Shown here: one piece after another, positions 34,446 through 43,472 of the stretch | How the letters are laid out: each line of letters begins with the position of its first letter | How positions within the stretch are numbered: position 1 is the stretch's first letter | NCBI RefSeq assembly: GCF_014195655.1 | Contig: NZ_JACICD010000017.1 | Coordinates: 1-58,148, forward strand | Source of the DNA: Ancylobacter tetraedralis | GTDB taxonomy: Bacteria > Pseudomonadota > Alphaproteobacteria > Rhizobiales > Xanthobacteraceae | DNA: 58,148 bases | Reading direction: 5' to 3' | The notes under the pieces: model-generated | What the model was told of the DNA's origin: nothing | What the model saw: only the letters and a program-made list of their open reading frames with translations | Databases searched by the model: none | Position numbers and translations under genes: made by a program

Positions 34446-35045
34446 TCATGTCGGACGCGGGACCGAGCGCAGCGTCTCCACCCACGCATAGTCGAAATAG
34501 CCGCAGCGGGCGAGCGAGCGCATCCGGTCGGTGCGCAGCCGGCCGTCCTCGACATAGGCCTCGTCGACATGCACGCCGATCACCTCGCCATAGGTGATGT
34601 GCCGCCCGGTCGTCGCCCCGTGCCGGTCACGCAGTTCGGTGGTCTCGATCCACACGCATTCCAGCGCGCAGGGCGCGGCGGCGACGCGCGGCGGCTTGAC
34701 CAGTCGCGACGGCGCGCGCTCCAGCTCGGCAAGGTCGAATTCGCTCTCCCCCGGCGGTATCGGCTTCGAGGAGAGGTTCACCGCCTCCATCAGTTCGAGC
34801 GTGGGAAGGTTGCAGACGAATTCACCGGTCGCCATCACATTGCGCACCGTGTCCTTCAGCCCGTGGCTGGAGAACATGACGATGTCGGGCGTTTCGCTCA
34901 CCAGATTGAAGAAGGAATAGGGGGCGAGATTGGCCACACCGTCGGCGGAGAGGGTCGAGATCCAGCCGATCGGCCGCGGCGCGACGATGGCCTTGAGCGG
35001 GTTGTGCGGCAGTCCGTGATTGCGGCGGCGAGGCTCGTAGAACAT
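34446..35045 (-). CDS. Flavin reductase-like FMN-binding protein
   Basis: This 199-residue protein of the flavin reductase-like (DIM6/NTAB) family has an FMN-binding split barrel with AIVAPRPIGWISTLSADGVA, the loop NLAPYSFFNLVSETPDIVMF and GLKDTVRNVMATGEFVCNLP. It may reduce or bind FMN for a partner oxygenase. The stop of the nitroreductase lies 3 bases upstream, so the two flavoenzymes are probably cotranscribed. No partner oxygenase is visible. Confidence 0.9.
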   Translation of the reverse strand: MFYEPRRRNHGLPHNPLKAIVAPRPIGWISTLSADGVANLAPYSFFNLVSETPDIVMFSSHGLKDTVRNVMATGEFVCNLPTLELMEAVNLSSKPIPPGESEFDLAELERAPSRLVKPPRVAAAPCALECVWIETTELRDRHGATTGRHITYGEVIGVHVDEAYVEDGRLRTDRMRSLARCGYFDYAWVETLRSVPRPT

Positions 35046-35048
35046 GGC

Positions 35049-35612
35049 TCAGAACCTCGTGACGATATCCGCCAGCGGGGGCCGGGGGCGGTCCTCCTGC
35101 GGTCGCGCCAGCGTGCCGACATGCACGAAGCCGATAATGCGCTCGCCCTCGCCAAGCCCGAGGCCCGCCCGCACGCGCGGGTCGTAGGAGTACCATTGCG
35201 TGAGCCAGGTTGCGGCATAGCCGAGCGCGTGCGCCGCCAGCACCACCAGCGTTGCCGCCGCGCCGCCAGACAGCGTCTGTTCCCATTCGGGCACCTTGGC
35301 ATGAGCATCGGCCCTGGAGACTACCGCAACGACGAGCGGGGCGTGCATCAGCCGGTTGCGCTCGATGGCCACGCGGTCGGCGTCGGCCTCCGGGTTGTCG
35401 TTGACGAACACCCCGGCGATGATCTCGCCGGCGCGCGCGCGGCCGTCTCCCTCGAACACGATGAAGCGCCAGGGGGCGAGCTTGCCATGGTCCGGCACGC
35501 GGGAGGCGATGGCCAGAATCTGGTCCAGCTCGGTGGGCGAGGGGCCGGGCGCCGCGAGGTCGAATACCTTCGGGCTCTTGCGCGTGCGGAGAAGCGTGAG
35601 TGCGTCGGTCAT
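35049..35612 (-). CDS. Nitroreductase-family flavoprotein
   Basis: This 187-residue FMN-dependent nitroreductase of the YdjA-like group shows RTRKSPKVFDLAAPGPSPTE, VPDHGKLAPWRFIVFEGDGR with the FMN-contacting residues, and VVLAAHALGYAATWLTQWYS. The start at 35612 has AGGAAGG at a five-base spacing, and an ATG directly before it is an alternative. It probably reduces nitro groups or quinones with NAD(P)H and is followed by the flavin-binding protein gene after three bases. Confidence 0.9.
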   Translation of the reverse strand: MTDALTLLRTRKSPKVFDLAAPGPSPTELDQILAIASRVPDHGKLAPWRFIVFEGDGRARAGEIIAGVFVNDNPEADADRVAIERNRLMHAPLVVAVVSRADAHAKVPEWEQTLSGGAAATLVVLAAHALGYAATWLTQWYSYDPRVRAGLGLGEGERIIGFVHVGTLARPQEDRPRPPLADIVTRF

Positions 35613-35700
35613 CATGGCCTTCCTTTGGGATCTGGCGGTAGCACGTCGCGCTCGCGCGACCAAGGCGCCGCCGCCAGAGAGGCGCCACACCTAAGGGTCT

Positions 35701-35754
35701 CGCCAAGTCGTGTCGTGTCGCCAAGTCGTGTCGTGTCGCCAAGTCGTGTCGCGC
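35701..35754. repeat. 18-bp tandem repeat, three copies
   Basis: The unit CGCCAAGTCGTGTCGTGT occurs at 35701-35718 and 35719-35736, and with changes in the last three bases at 35737-35754. It lies between the divergently read nitroreductase and exported-protein genes and could contain operator sites, or be a neutral expansion. Confidence 0.85.
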
Positions 35755-35793
35755 CGACTTGAATTCGCCCCTGTTTGCGGGCACCAAACCGGC

Positions 35794-36921
35794 ATGCCGC
35801 ATTCGCTTCGTTCCCGCGCCGCAACCGTCCTGTCTCCCGCCCGCATCCGCGCCGCCGGCGGGCTGGCAGGTCTCGTGCTCCTGCTGTCGACACTGCCGGG
35901 CGCGGCGCAGATCATCCCAACCACGCCGGCACCCGCGGCGACCATTGGACAGGCGATGCCCTTTGTCGGCACCACGCCGCCGGCCGGAACGGCCGGGCGG
36001 GCGTCGCCGGGTGGGGCGGCGCCCAATGTCGGCGGCTCCAAGCTGCCGCAGACCGCGCTGCCCGGCGCCGCGCTGGGCGATCCCCACACGATCCTGCCGC
36101 AGCCTCCGCCCGGCAAGGCGGCTATCGGGATGAGCGCGCGCTTCGGCCAAAAAGATCCGCTGGTGCCGAGCGGCCTCGTCTGGCGGGTATTCGCGGACCA
36201 GCCCGAGGCGTCGGGCGCCTATCCGCTCGTTGCCGAGGCGACGGACCCGGCTCCGGTGTTCTTCCTCTCGCCCGGCGGCTATGTCGTGCATGTCAGCTAT
36301 GGCCTGGCCAGCGTGGCGCGCCGCATTGCGGTGGGTGGCGAGTCGCGCCGCGAGCAGATCATCATCCCGGCGGGCGGGGTGCAGTTGCATGCCGACGTGC
36401 TGGACAAGCCGATCCCGTCGCAGAAGGTGAGCTTCGACATTTTCGAGGGCAGCTTCCTGCAGGGGCGCACCTCCAGCCGGCCGTTCTTCCGCGGCGCTAA
36501 TGCCGGTGATCTCGTCGTGTTGCCGGCGGGTGATTATTACGTGGTCTCGACCTATGGCGACGGCAATGCGGTGATTCAGGCCGATCTCACCGTCAGCCCC
36601 GGCAAGGTGACGGACGCCACGCTGCACCATCGCGCGGCGGAGCTGTCTTTCCGGCTGGCCACCTCGGCCGGGGGAGCGCCGATGCAGGACGTGCAATGGT
36701 CCGTTCTGTCGCCGGGCGGCGATGCGGTGAAGGAATCGGCCAATGCGCAGCCGGTCTTCATGCTGACCGAGGGCCAGTACACCGCCGTGGCGCGGCAGGA
36801 CGGCAAGACCTATTCCAAGGACTTCAGCGTCGAGGCCGGGGTCAACGCGCCGCTGGAGGTGCTGGTGGGCGAGCAGGCCGCGCCCCCGAGCGTCAATACC
36901 GACGAGGGCAGCGGCGACTGA
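35794..36921 (+). CDS. Exported protein with three beta-domain repeats
   Basis: I do not recognise this 375-residue protein. It has a signal peptide (AAGGLAGLVLLLSTLPGAAQ) and a Pro/Gly/Ala-rich linker to about residue 100. Three related segments of about 90 residues follow, each with a similar strand pair: VFFLSPGGYVVHVSYGLASV, LVVLPAGDYYVVSTYGDGNA and VFMLTEGQYTAVARQDGKTY. These look like tandem immunoglobulin-like beta-sandwich domains. No catalytic motif is seen. It is followed by the DUF2336 gene on the same strand after 126 bases. A surface or periplasmic binding role is plausible but unproven. Confidence 0.8.
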   Translation: MPHSLRSRAATVLSPARIRAAGGLAGLVLLLSTLPGAAQIIPTTPAPAATIGQAMPFVGTTPPAGTAGRASPGGAAPNVGGSKLPQTALPGAALGDPHTILPQPPPGKAAIGMSARFGQKDPLVPSGLVWRVFADQPEASGAYPLVAEATDPAPVFFLSPGGYVVHVSYGLASVARRIAVGGESRREQIIIPAGGVQLHADVLDKPIPSQKVSFDIFEGSFLQGRTSSRPFFRGANAGDLVVLPAGDYYVVSTYGDGNAVIQADLTVSPGKVTDATLHHRAAELSFRLATSAGGAPMQDVQWSVLSPGGDAVKESANAQPVFMLTEGQYTAVARQDGKTYSKDFSVEAGVNAPLEVLVGEQAAPPSVNTDEGSGD

Positions 36922-37047
36922 CCTTCCGCCGTCGAACCGACGGGGGCGTGCGGCGGGCGCCGCATGCCGGGCGCGGTTATGGTCAACGCTTTCTTAAACA
37001 GCCCGATGTCATCATCGCTTCATTCGATGAGACGACGGGGACCTGCC

Positions 37048-38193
37048 ATGATCGTGCGTCAGTTCTTGCAGTGGGCCCAGACGGCGCCGGACGAGGCGCG
37101 CGCGAAGGCGACGGCTGCCCTTGCCCAGGTCTATCTGCGCTCCGATCTCGGCGCCGTCGACCGCGCCGAGATCGAGGCGGTGCTGCCGCTGCTCGCCGCC
37201 GACATCTCGCCTCTGGTGCGCGCCGCGCTGGCCGGCGCGCTGAGCCGGCATCCGCTGGTGCCGGCTCATGTCGTGAGGATGCTCGCCGATCTGGATGGCG
37301 CTCCGGGCGAGGAAATGCTCGCGGAATCCCCCGTGCTGAATGCGGACGAACTGATCGGCTTCGCGATCGCCGGCAATGATGCGCGCCGGGCTGCCATCGC
37401 CTCGCGGGCGCGGCTGCCGGCGGCGGTTGCCGCCGTGCTGGCGGAAGTGGGCGATTCGCGTGCCTGTCTCATGCTGGTGTTGAATGCGGGAGCCGATGTT
37501 CCCGGTTTCGCGCTCGGGCGGATCGTGTCGCGCTTCGGCCATGTGAGCGAGATGCGCGAGGCGCTGCTGGAGCGGCCCGGCCTGCCGCCGGCCGCGCATC
37601 AGGCGCTGATCCGCGTGGTGGCGGGGGCGCTGTCGAGCTTTGTCAGCGAACGGCGCTGGCTCTCGCCGGCCGACGCCGCCCGTGCGGCCAGCGAGGCGTC
37701 CGAGCGGGAGACCGCGGGTGTCGCGCCGCGCGCGAGCGTTGCCACCACCGTGGACGTGCGCGCGGTGGTCGAGCAGCTGGGCCGGCGCGGCGCTCTCACG
37801 TCCGGGCTGGCCTTGCGGGCGCTGCTCTCGGGCCAAGTGCGCTTGTTCCTCGAAATGGTGTCGGTGCTCGCGGACCTGCCGACCGAACAGGTCGCCGCCA
37901 TGGTGGCGGACCGCTCCGGCCACTCCTTCCGCACGCTTTATGACCGGCTCGGCCTGCCGCGCGGCGCCTATGTCGCCTTCCGCACCGCGCTGGAGCTGGT
38001 GCAGGACGAGAGCTATCTCGACGAGCAGGACGAGGCGCTCGGCCTCAAGCGCCGGATCGTCGACCGGGTGATCGGCCAGTACGAACATGACGGGCTTACG
38101 CCGGACGGTAACCGCCTGCTCGGCATCCTGCGCCGCTGGCGCAGCGAGGCGGAAGAGGGGCGCAGCCCGCGGCAGGGCGTCATCGCCGCCTGA
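37048..38193 (+). CDS. DUF2336 domain protein
   Basis: This 381-residue soluble helical protein of the alphaproteobacterial DUF2336 family has HEAT-like repeats (IEAVLPLLAADISPLVRAAL, VVRMLADLDGAPGEEMLAES, HQALIRVVAGALSSFVSERR) and a C-terminal DUF2336 core (LALRALLSGQVRLFLEMVSV, MVADRSGHSFRTLYDRLGLP). Members are linked to cell-cycle or envelope regulation in related bacteria, but the biochemical function is unknown. GGGGA before the ATG supports this start. Confidence 0.85.
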   Translation: MIVRQFLQWAQTAPDEARAKATAALAQVYLRSDLGAVDRAEIEAVLPLLAADISPLVRAALAGALSRHPLVPAHVVRMLADLDGAPGEEMLAESPVLNADELIGFAIAGNDARRAAIASRARLPAAVAAVLAEVGDSRACLMLVLNAGADVPGFALGRIVSRFGHVSEMREALLERPGLPPAAHQALIRVVAGALSSFVSERRWLSPADAARAASEASERETAGVAPRASVATTVDVRAVVEQLGRRGALTSGLALRALLSGQVRLFLEMVSVLADLPTEQVAAMVADRSGHSFRTLYDRLGLPRGAYVAFRTALELVQDESYLDEQDEALGLKRRIVDRVIGQYEHDGLTPDGNRLLGILRRWRSEAEEGRSPRQGVIAA

Positions 38194-38230
38194 TGGGGCA
38201 GGCCGCCGCTAGCGGGTGAATGGTGGCGCG

Positions 38231-39049
38231 TCAGCCGAACTGCTCGCGCAGGATGCGCTCTTCCATGGAATGGTCGCGGTCGACCAGCATGGTGAGCGAG
38301 GAGCCGCGGTCGAGCCGTGCCCGCACGGCGACCACGTTGAGCACCTGGAAGTGGTCGGCCGTGGCGTTGACCGGGCGCTTCTCCGATTCCATCACCGCGA
38401 TATCCACGCGCGCGCGGTCCGGCACCAGCGCGCCGCGCCAGCGCCGCGGGCGAAAGGCGGAGATCGGGGTGATGGCTAATAGCGGCGTGCCGATCGGCAG
38501 GATCGGCCCCTGCGCGGAGAGATTATAGGCGGTGGAGCCGGCGGGGGTCGCGACCAGCACGCCGTCGCAGATCAGCTCCTCCATGCGCACCTTGCCGTCG
38601 ATGGCGATGCGCAGCTTGGCCGCCTGGTAGGACTGGCGGATGAGCGAGACCTCGTTGATGGCGGGGGCGCGATGCACCCGGCCGTTCACGTCGGTCGCCT
38701 CCATCATCAGCGGATGAATGACCACACGCTGCGCGGCGGCGATGCGCGCGGGCAGGTCCTCCTGCCGGTAGCTGTTCATGAGGAAGCCGACCGAGCCACG
38801 GTTCATGCCGTAGATCGGCGTGCCGGTGTCGCGGAAGCGGTGCAGCGTCTGCAGCATGAAGCCGTCGCCGCCGAGCGCCACGACAATATCCGCTTCCTCC
38901 GCCGCGCTGTTGCCGTACCGGTCGCTCAGCTGGACCATGGCTTTCTGGGCGTCGGGCGCGTCGCTCGCGACAAAGGCGATTCGGTCATATGCTTGCGGAG
39001 CGCCGGTATCCTCCAGCGATTCCGGTGCGGGGCGGGCGGCTTCGTTCAT
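38231..39049 (-). CDS. nadK: NAD kinase
   Basis: This 272-residue ATP-NAD kinase has the catalytic GGDG motif in [16 protein letters not shown], the conserved Asn-Glu in PAINEVSL, and the NAD-binding loop [16 protein letters not shown]. It phosphorylates NAD to NADP in the cytoplasm. The start [14 protein letters not shown] at 39049 precedes the first strand IAFVAS by 26 residues and is close to relatives. A longer in-frame extension is not conserved. It is read divergently from cutA with 28 bases between them. Confidence 0.93.
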   Translation of the reverse strand: MNEAARPAPESLEDTGAPQAYDRIAFVASDAPDAQKAMVQLSDRYGNSAAEEADIVVALGGDGFMLQTLHRFRDTGTPIYGMNRGSVGFLMNSYRQEDLPARIAAAQRVVIHPLMMEATDVNGRVHRAPAINEVSLIRQSYQAAKLRIAIDGKVRMEELICDGVLVATPAGSTAYNLSAQGPILPIGTPLLAITPISAFRPRRWRGALVPDRARVDIAVMESEKRPVNATADHFQVLNVVAVRARLDRGSSLTMLVDRDHSMEERILREQFG

Positions 39050-39077
39050 GAGCATGGCCCGGGACACGGGGGTGAGG

Positions 39078-39416
39078 ATGGCGGCGCGGGGAAGCGGCTC
39101 CGGCACCGTGATGATCTACACGACCTGGCCCGGCGCCGTCGAGGCGGAAGCGGCCGGCCGGGCGATCGTCGCCGACGGTCTCGCCGCCTGCGTGAACATC
39201 CTGCCGGGAATGGTGTCGCTCTATCGCTGGCACGGCGACGTGGAGCGCGCGGAGGAGACAGTGCTGCTGTTCACCACCCGCGAGGACCTCGCCGAGCCAC
39301 TCGCCCAGGCGGTGCGGGCCCGCCATCCCCAGGACACCCCCGCCATCCTCGTCCTGCCGGTCATCGGCGGCGACCTCGACTATCTCGACGGGATCGAGGA
39401 GGAGACGCAGGAATGA
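39078..39416 (+). CDS. cutA: Divalent cation tolerance protein CutA
   Basis: This 112-residue trimeric CutA1-family protein has the pattern [61 protein letters not shown]. The conserved Cys is in AACVN, while the usual metal-site His near TPEI/THGD is replaced (VIGGD). GGGGGTGAGG before the ATG supports the start at 39078, and ATG 39111 is a shorter option. Its stop codon abuts the convergent DUF3297 gene's stop codon. Confidence 0.9.
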   Translation: MAARGSGSGTVMIYTTWPGAVEAEAAGRAIVADGLAACVNILPGMVSLYRWHGDVERAEETVLLFTTREDLAEPLAQAVRARHPQDTPAILVLPVIGGDLDYLDGIEEETQE

Positions 39417-39665
39417 TCAGGCCGCCGGCGGCTCGCGCAGATAGGGCTCGACCTCGCCCTTGAGCTTCACGGTCATCGGGTTGCCGGCGCGGTCCTTGGC
39501 TTTGCCGACCGAGACGCGGACCCAGCCCTCGCTCACGCAATACTCCTCGACATTGGTCTTCTCGACGCCCTTGAAGCGGATGCCGATGCCGCGCTCCAGC
39601 AGGGTCGCGTCGTAAAACGGGCTGGTCGGGTCGCTGGACAGGCGGTCGGGCAGGGTATCGGTCAT
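39417..39665 (-). CDS. DUF3297 family small protein
   Basis: This 82-residue cytoplasmic protein matches the alphaproteobacterial DUF3297 pattern: DRLSSDPTSPFYDATLLERG, IGIRFKGVEKTNVEEYCVSE and PMTVKLKGEVEPYL. The function is unknown. It is convergent with cutA, the two stop codons lying back to back in the palindrome TGATCA. It is probably a monocistronic unit with its promoter just right of 39665. Confidence 0.88.
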   Translation of the reverse strand: MTDTLPDRLSSDPTSPFYDATLLERGIGIRFKGVEKTNVEEYCVSEGWVRVSVGKAKDRAGNPMTVKLKGEVEPYLREPPAA

Positions 39666-39815
39666 ATCTGTGCACTCATGCGGTTCAGGCTTCGTGGCGA
39701 CACATAGCAGGCAAGCGGGATGGCCTCCAGTCCATGGAGGAACACGGGTCGCGGCGGGCCGGTGAAACGTGCCGCCCAGGGAGGGGCGTGCCCGTCGGGT
39801 CGAAGAGGATGGTTG

Positions 39816-39846
39816 ACTAGGAAATCAAATGATGTAGTTTCCTAGT
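39816..39846. promoter_or_regulatory. MarR operator palindrome and promoter
   Basis: A perfect 9-bp inverted repeat (ACTAGGAAA at 39816-39824, TTTCCTAGT at 39838-39846) with a 13-base spacer lies 17 bases before the MarR gene and overlaps TTGACT, a likely -35 hexamer. This fits an autoregulatory MarR operator. Confidence 0.75.
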
Positions 39847-39863
39847 AAATCAAACGGTGACGC

Positions 39864-40319
39864 ATGACCCTTCCCGCTTCCGAACTGACGGACCATCTCG
39901 GCTACTGGTTGCGCTACGTCTCCAACCACGTCTCCCACGCTTTCGCCCGCAAGGTGGACGCGCACGGCGTCACGGTCGCGGAATGGGTGGTGATGCGGCA
40001 TCTGTTCGAGGTCGAGCGGCTGGCGCCGAGCCGGTTGGCCGAGCGGATCGGCATGACACGCGGCGCCGTGACCAAGCTGGCGGACCGGCTCATCGCCAAG
40101 TCCCTGCTCGCGCGGACCGCGGATCCCGCGGACGGACGCGCGCAGACGCTGGCGCTCACGCCCGCCGGCCGGGCCCTGGTGCCTCAACTCGCCGCGCTGG
40201 CGGACGCCAATGATGCGGAATTCTTCGACCATCTGGCGGCGGCGGAACGCACGGCGCTGCTGAATTTGCTGCGCGACCTTGTCGAACGGCACGGCCTGCG
40301 ATCGCAGCCCGTGGAATGA
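39864..40319 (+). CDS. MarR-family transcriptional regulator
   Basis: This 151-residue winged-helix repressor has its dimerisation helix at the N-terminus (LGYWLRYVSNHVSHAFARKV). The recognition part is LAPSRLAERIGMTRGAVTKL and the wing is ARTADPADGRAQTLALTPAG, with the family's Asp-x-Arg. It probably represses its own operon through the palindrome at 39816-39846. The YbcV-like gene begins 50 bases after its stop and is the likely co-regulated gene. The ligand is unknown. Confidence 0.93.
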   Translation: MTLPASELTDHLGYWLRYVSNHVSHAFARKVDAHGVTVAEWVVMRHLFEVERLAPSRLAERIGMTRGAVTKLADRLIAKSLLARTADPADGRAQTLALTPAGRALVPQLAALADANDAEFFDHLAAAERTALLNLLRDLVERHGLRSQPVE

Positions 40320-40369
40320 CCGCGCGCGAGCAGCACGCCTACGCAACATCAAGCTACAGGGAGGTCGGC

Positions 40370-40786
40370 ATGACCGACGATTGGACCCGCATTGCCCAGA
40401 CGACGATCGACGGTTCGGAATCCGACACGATTAGCTTTCCCGAAAGCGTCGCCCTCCTCAGGGATGCCGGCTTCGACGGCTACGCGGTCGATCTGCGTGC
40501 CGGCACACGCATTTTCTACCGGCCCAATGGCGAGGCGATCACCCTCGAAGCGGCGACCTCAAGGCCGGTCGCCGCGCGTTTCGATGCGCCGTCGGTAAGG
40601 GATGCGATCCGCGAGGCCCAGGAGAAGGTGCCGGGCTACACCTATCGCGGCTTCTGCGCCAAGGTAGCGGCCGCCGGCTGTGCCTTCTATCTCGTATCGT
40701 TTCCCGGCCAGCGCGTGCTCTATGTCGCCCGCTCGGGCGAAACGCATACGGAATATTTCCCCGGAGCACAGCCGGAGGCGAGGTGA
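40370..40786 (+). CDS. DUF1398 (YbcV-like) protein
   Basis: This 138-residue cytoplasmic protein of the DUF1398 family resembles E. coli YbcV by the motifs TISFPESVALLRDAGFDGY, PGYTYRGFCAKVAAAGCAFY and GETHTEYFPG. Function is unknown. GGGAGG seven bases before the ATG fixes the start. It is the second gene behind a MarR regulator, which suggests a stress- or xenobiotic-responsive role. Confidence 0.88.
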   Translation: MTDDWTRIAQTTIDGSESDTISFPESVALLRDAGFDGYAVDLRAGTRIFYRPNGEAITLEAATSRPVAARFDAPSVRDAIREAQEKVPGYTYRGFCAKVAAAGCAFYLVSFPGQRVLYVARSGETHTEYFPGAQPEAR

Positions 40787-40814
40787 CGCCTCCGGCGCTG
40801 TCGCGATGCCGTGC

Positions 40815-41807
40815 TCAGAGCACCGGGTTCCACGTCGCCGGCACGACCCGGTAGCCATTGCCGGCCTTCTCGATGAAGCCGGTGGCCGGGAAGGGGTAGT
40901 GATAGCCGGTGAGCTGCAGGCGCTCGGTGGCGACCATGTCGTAGATGCGCCGGCGCGTCTCGATTGCCTTGGCCGGGTCCATGTCGAACTGCACCTGCCA
41001 TTCCGGATTGGCGGCGAACAGGATCGGGATGTTGGTGGTGTCGGCCTGGATGAACAGCTTGTCGTTGCCCGAAGCGAGGACAAGCGCGGTGTGGCCCGGC
41101 GTGTGGCCGACCGCGTTGACGGCGGTGAGGCCGGGCACGACTTCCTTGTCCCACTCGTAGCGCTTCACGCGGCTGTCAATATCCTTGAACACGCGGCGGA
41201 CATTCTCGAACGCCGCCTTGCGCCCTTCCGGCGCGCGGCTGATCTCGCCCTCGTCGGTCCAGTAGGCCCACTCGGCGGCGGGCACGAGGATTTCCGCATT
41301 GGGAAAGGCGAGCGCGCCCTCGGCGGTGCGCAGACCGTTGATGTGGTCGGCGTGGAAATGGGTGATGACCACGGAATCGATGTCCGCCGCTTTCACGCCG
41401 GCCCAGTTGAGATTGGCCGGCAGCTTGCCGACCGTGGAATTGCCGGTCTGCGGGCCGTTGCCGGTATCGATCAGGGTCAGCTTGCCGCCGCTCTGGATGA
41501 GCAGCGGGTTGAACTGGATCGACAGCGTGTCCTTGGGCTGGAAGCCGGCGGTCAGCGCGGCGTTGATCTCGTCGCGGCTGGCATTCTTCACGAAACCGTC
41601 CGGTAGCGGGAAAGTGCGCACGCCATCGTTCACGACCGTGACCTCGATATCGCCGACCTTGTAGCGATAGAGGCTGGGTACCTGCTGGCCGGCCGAGGTC
41701 TGCGCCCGCGCCGGCGTTGCGGTCAACGACAGCAGCGGCAGGGCGGCGGAGAGCACCGGCAGGCTGGCGGCCGCGGCGAGAAGCTGGCGGCGGGAGGTCT
41801 GGGTCAT
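40815..41807 (-). CDS. Tat-exported metallo-beta-lactamase-fold hydrolase
   Basis: This 330-residue protein starts with a twin-arginine signal (TSRRQLLAAAASLPVLSAAL, cleavage after ARAQ). The metallo-beta-lactamase fold follows, with the zinc motif VITHFHADHINGL and further ligands in VGHTPGHTALVL (His), FIQADTTNI (Asp) and LTGYHYPFP (His). The set is complete for a dinuclear centre. Sequence type resembles lactonase or quorum-quenching-like and organophosphate-hydrolase-like groups, but the substrate cannot be assigned. It stands alone, convergent with the YbcV-like gene. Confidence 0.92.
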   Translation of the reverse strand: MTQTSRRQLLAAAASLPVLSAALPLLSLTATPARAQTSAGQQVPSLYRYKVGDIEVTVVNDGVRTFPLPDGFVKNASRDEINAALTAGFQPKDTLSIQFNPLLIQSGGKLTLIDTGNGPQTGNSTVGKLPANLNWAGVKAADIDSVVITHFHADHINGLRTAEGALAFPNAEILVPAAEWAYWTDEGEISRAPEGRKAAFENVRRVFKDIDSRVKRYEWDKEVVPGLTAVNAVGHTPGHTALVLASGNDKLFIQADTTNIPILFAANPEWQVQFDMDPAKAIETRRRIYDMVATERLQLTGYHYPFPATGFIEKAGNGYRVVPATWNPVL

Positions 41808-41914
41808 CTCTGGCTCCGTGATTGGCGGACCGACACGATCGGACGCGGCGCCGCAGGCTAGTGGCGTAACGTCAGGGGGTCACGACATGCCGCTTCACGT
41901 TCGGGTGAGCCCGC

Positions 41915-42505
41915 TCAGAAGCGGTAGCGGTACCCGATTTCAACGCCGGTATAGCTGGGATTGCCGTTCGACCAGTCGCGCTCGATGAACAGCGACACGC
42001 TGTTATGCGCGTCCACCTTGTAGCTCACGCCGGTGGCGACCTCGGGCGTGTCGTACTCGTTCGAGGTGTCGAAGGCGTTGCGGTAGCGCAGCCGGAAGAT
42101 CGTCCAGCTCCATGTCTCGCTGATCGGAACGGCACCGGCGAGTGTCAGGTAATAATAGGGGAAACTGCGTGAATCTTCGGAATGAATGAAATGCTGGCCG
42201 ATACCGACGGTGCCGGTCAGGGCAAGTTTGCCGAGTTCATAGGTGTAGCCGACGCCGAACTGCGCGTTGGTCTTTGAGTTCGATGTGCCGGCGGTGTCGT
42301 AATATTTGAGCGAGCCGGAAATCGAGACCTTGTTGTCGAAGGAATGCGCCGCGTCGATCTGCCAGTCCGTGCCGGTGGTGGCGTTGAAATCCTCCGGCCC
42401 ACGCTCCGTCGTGAAGGTGCCGCCGATGCTGGTGTCACCCGCGCCGGCGGGGCTTGCGATGGCGAGCGCCACTCCGCCCGCCAGAAGGAACAGACCGTAG
42501 CGCAT
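41915..42505 (-). CDS. Small outer-membrane beta-barrel protein
   Basis: This 196-residue protein has a signal peptide (MRYGLFLLAGGVALAIASPA, cleavage after AGAG). The remainder alternates in barrel fashion, for example NKVSISGSLKYYDTAGTSN, AQFGVGYTYELGKLALTGTV and VEIGYRYRF, and ends in a terminal Phe as outer-membrane proteins do. It has roughly eight strands. GAGGGGGG upstream of the ATG supports the start. Its role as porin or adhesion factor cannot be judged. Confidence 0.82.
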   Translation of the reverse strand: MRYGLFLLAGGVALAIASPAGAGDTSIGGTFTTERGPEDFNATTGTDWQIDAAHSFDNKVSISGSLKYYDTAGTSNSKTNAQFGVGYTYELGKLALTGTVGIGQHFIHSEDSRSFPYYYLTLAGAVPISETWSWTIFRLRYRNAFDTSNEYDTPEVATGVSYKVDAHNSVSLFIERDWSNGNPSYTGVEIGYRYRF

Positions 42506-42671
42506 GATTGCAGCCCCCCTCGCTGAACGTGATGCTTCATGGATACCTGATTCCATGTCGCGGACCCTCGCCAGACATCCGCTTACTGGCCTAGGAAGCG
42601 GCCAGGGCGGGCTCAATCATACCTAGGGATGATCCGGTACGATGTTCCCGCCCCGAGGGAGTTCGGGGGCA

Positions 42672-43472
42672 TCATGCGCGCTTCGGCTTGCCTTTCAGCA
42701 ACACATAGGTCGTGGCGGCCAGCAGGGTCAGCACCACGAAGATGACGCCCACCACATTGATGACCGGGGAGAGCCCGAAGCGCAGGCGCGAGGCGATTTC
42801 CGTCACCAGCGTCCACTCGCCGCCAATGGCGAAGACGGTGGTGTTGTAGTTCTCGAAGGATTGCAGGAAGGCCACCACCGCCGCCGTGAAGGCGGTGGGT
42901 GCCAGGAAGGGCAGGGTGATCCGCCGGAACACCAGCGTGTGGCTGGCGCCGAGATCCAGCGCGGCCTCTTCCAGCGTGCGGTCCTGCCGCTGCAGGCGGG
43001 CGAGGAACAGCAGCATCGCATAGGAGGCGATGAAGCTGGACTGCGCCATGACGGCGACGAACAGCCCGCCCGGCACGCCGAATTCCCGCCAGAAGATGAG
43101 GCTGGAAATGCCGAGGATGATGCCCGGCGTCAGCACCGGCGAGACCAGCACCGAATAGAGCACCGTGCCCGAGCGCTGGCCGAGCCGGGTGAGGATGAGC
43201 GCGCCGGAAAGCCCGGCGGGGATCGACACCACGATGACCCCGAGCGCCACCAGCACCGAGTTCACCAGCCCCTGCAGCAGGCGCTGGTCATTCGCCAGCG
43301 CCACGAACCATTTCAGCGTGAAGCCGCGCCACTGCGTGACGGACGGGTAGTCGAAGCTGTTGAAGGCCGCCGCCGACATCACCGCCAGCGGCAGGAACAG
43401 GTAAAGGACGAACAGGCCGATATAGATGTTCAGGATCAGCCGGGCGCCGGGGCTGTCGGTCGCGGTGCTCAT
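42672..43472 (-). CDS. Polyamine-type ABC permease, PotC-like
   Basis: This 266-residue permease has six helices, the first being LNIYIGLFVLYLFLPLAVMS, and the EAA loop LEEAALDLGASHTLVFRRIT. It is the last gene of a leftward binding protein-ATPase-permease-permease operon and overlaps the preceding permease gene by ATGA. The class is spermidine/putrescine, but the substrate is not provable from sequence. Confidence 0.92.
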   Translation of the reverse strand: MSTATDSPGARLILNIYIGLFVLYLFLPLAVMSAAAFNSFDYPSVTQWRGFTLKWFVALANDQRLLQGLVNSVLVALGVIVVSIPAGLSGALILTRLGQRSGTVLYSVLVSPVLTPGIILGISSLIFWREFGVPGGLFVAVMAQSSFIASYAMLLFLARLQRQDRTLEEAALDLGASHTLVFRRITLPFLAPTAFTAAVVAFLQSFENYNTTVFAIGGEWTLVTEIASRLRFGLSPVINVVGVIFVVLTLLAATTYVLLKGKPKRA

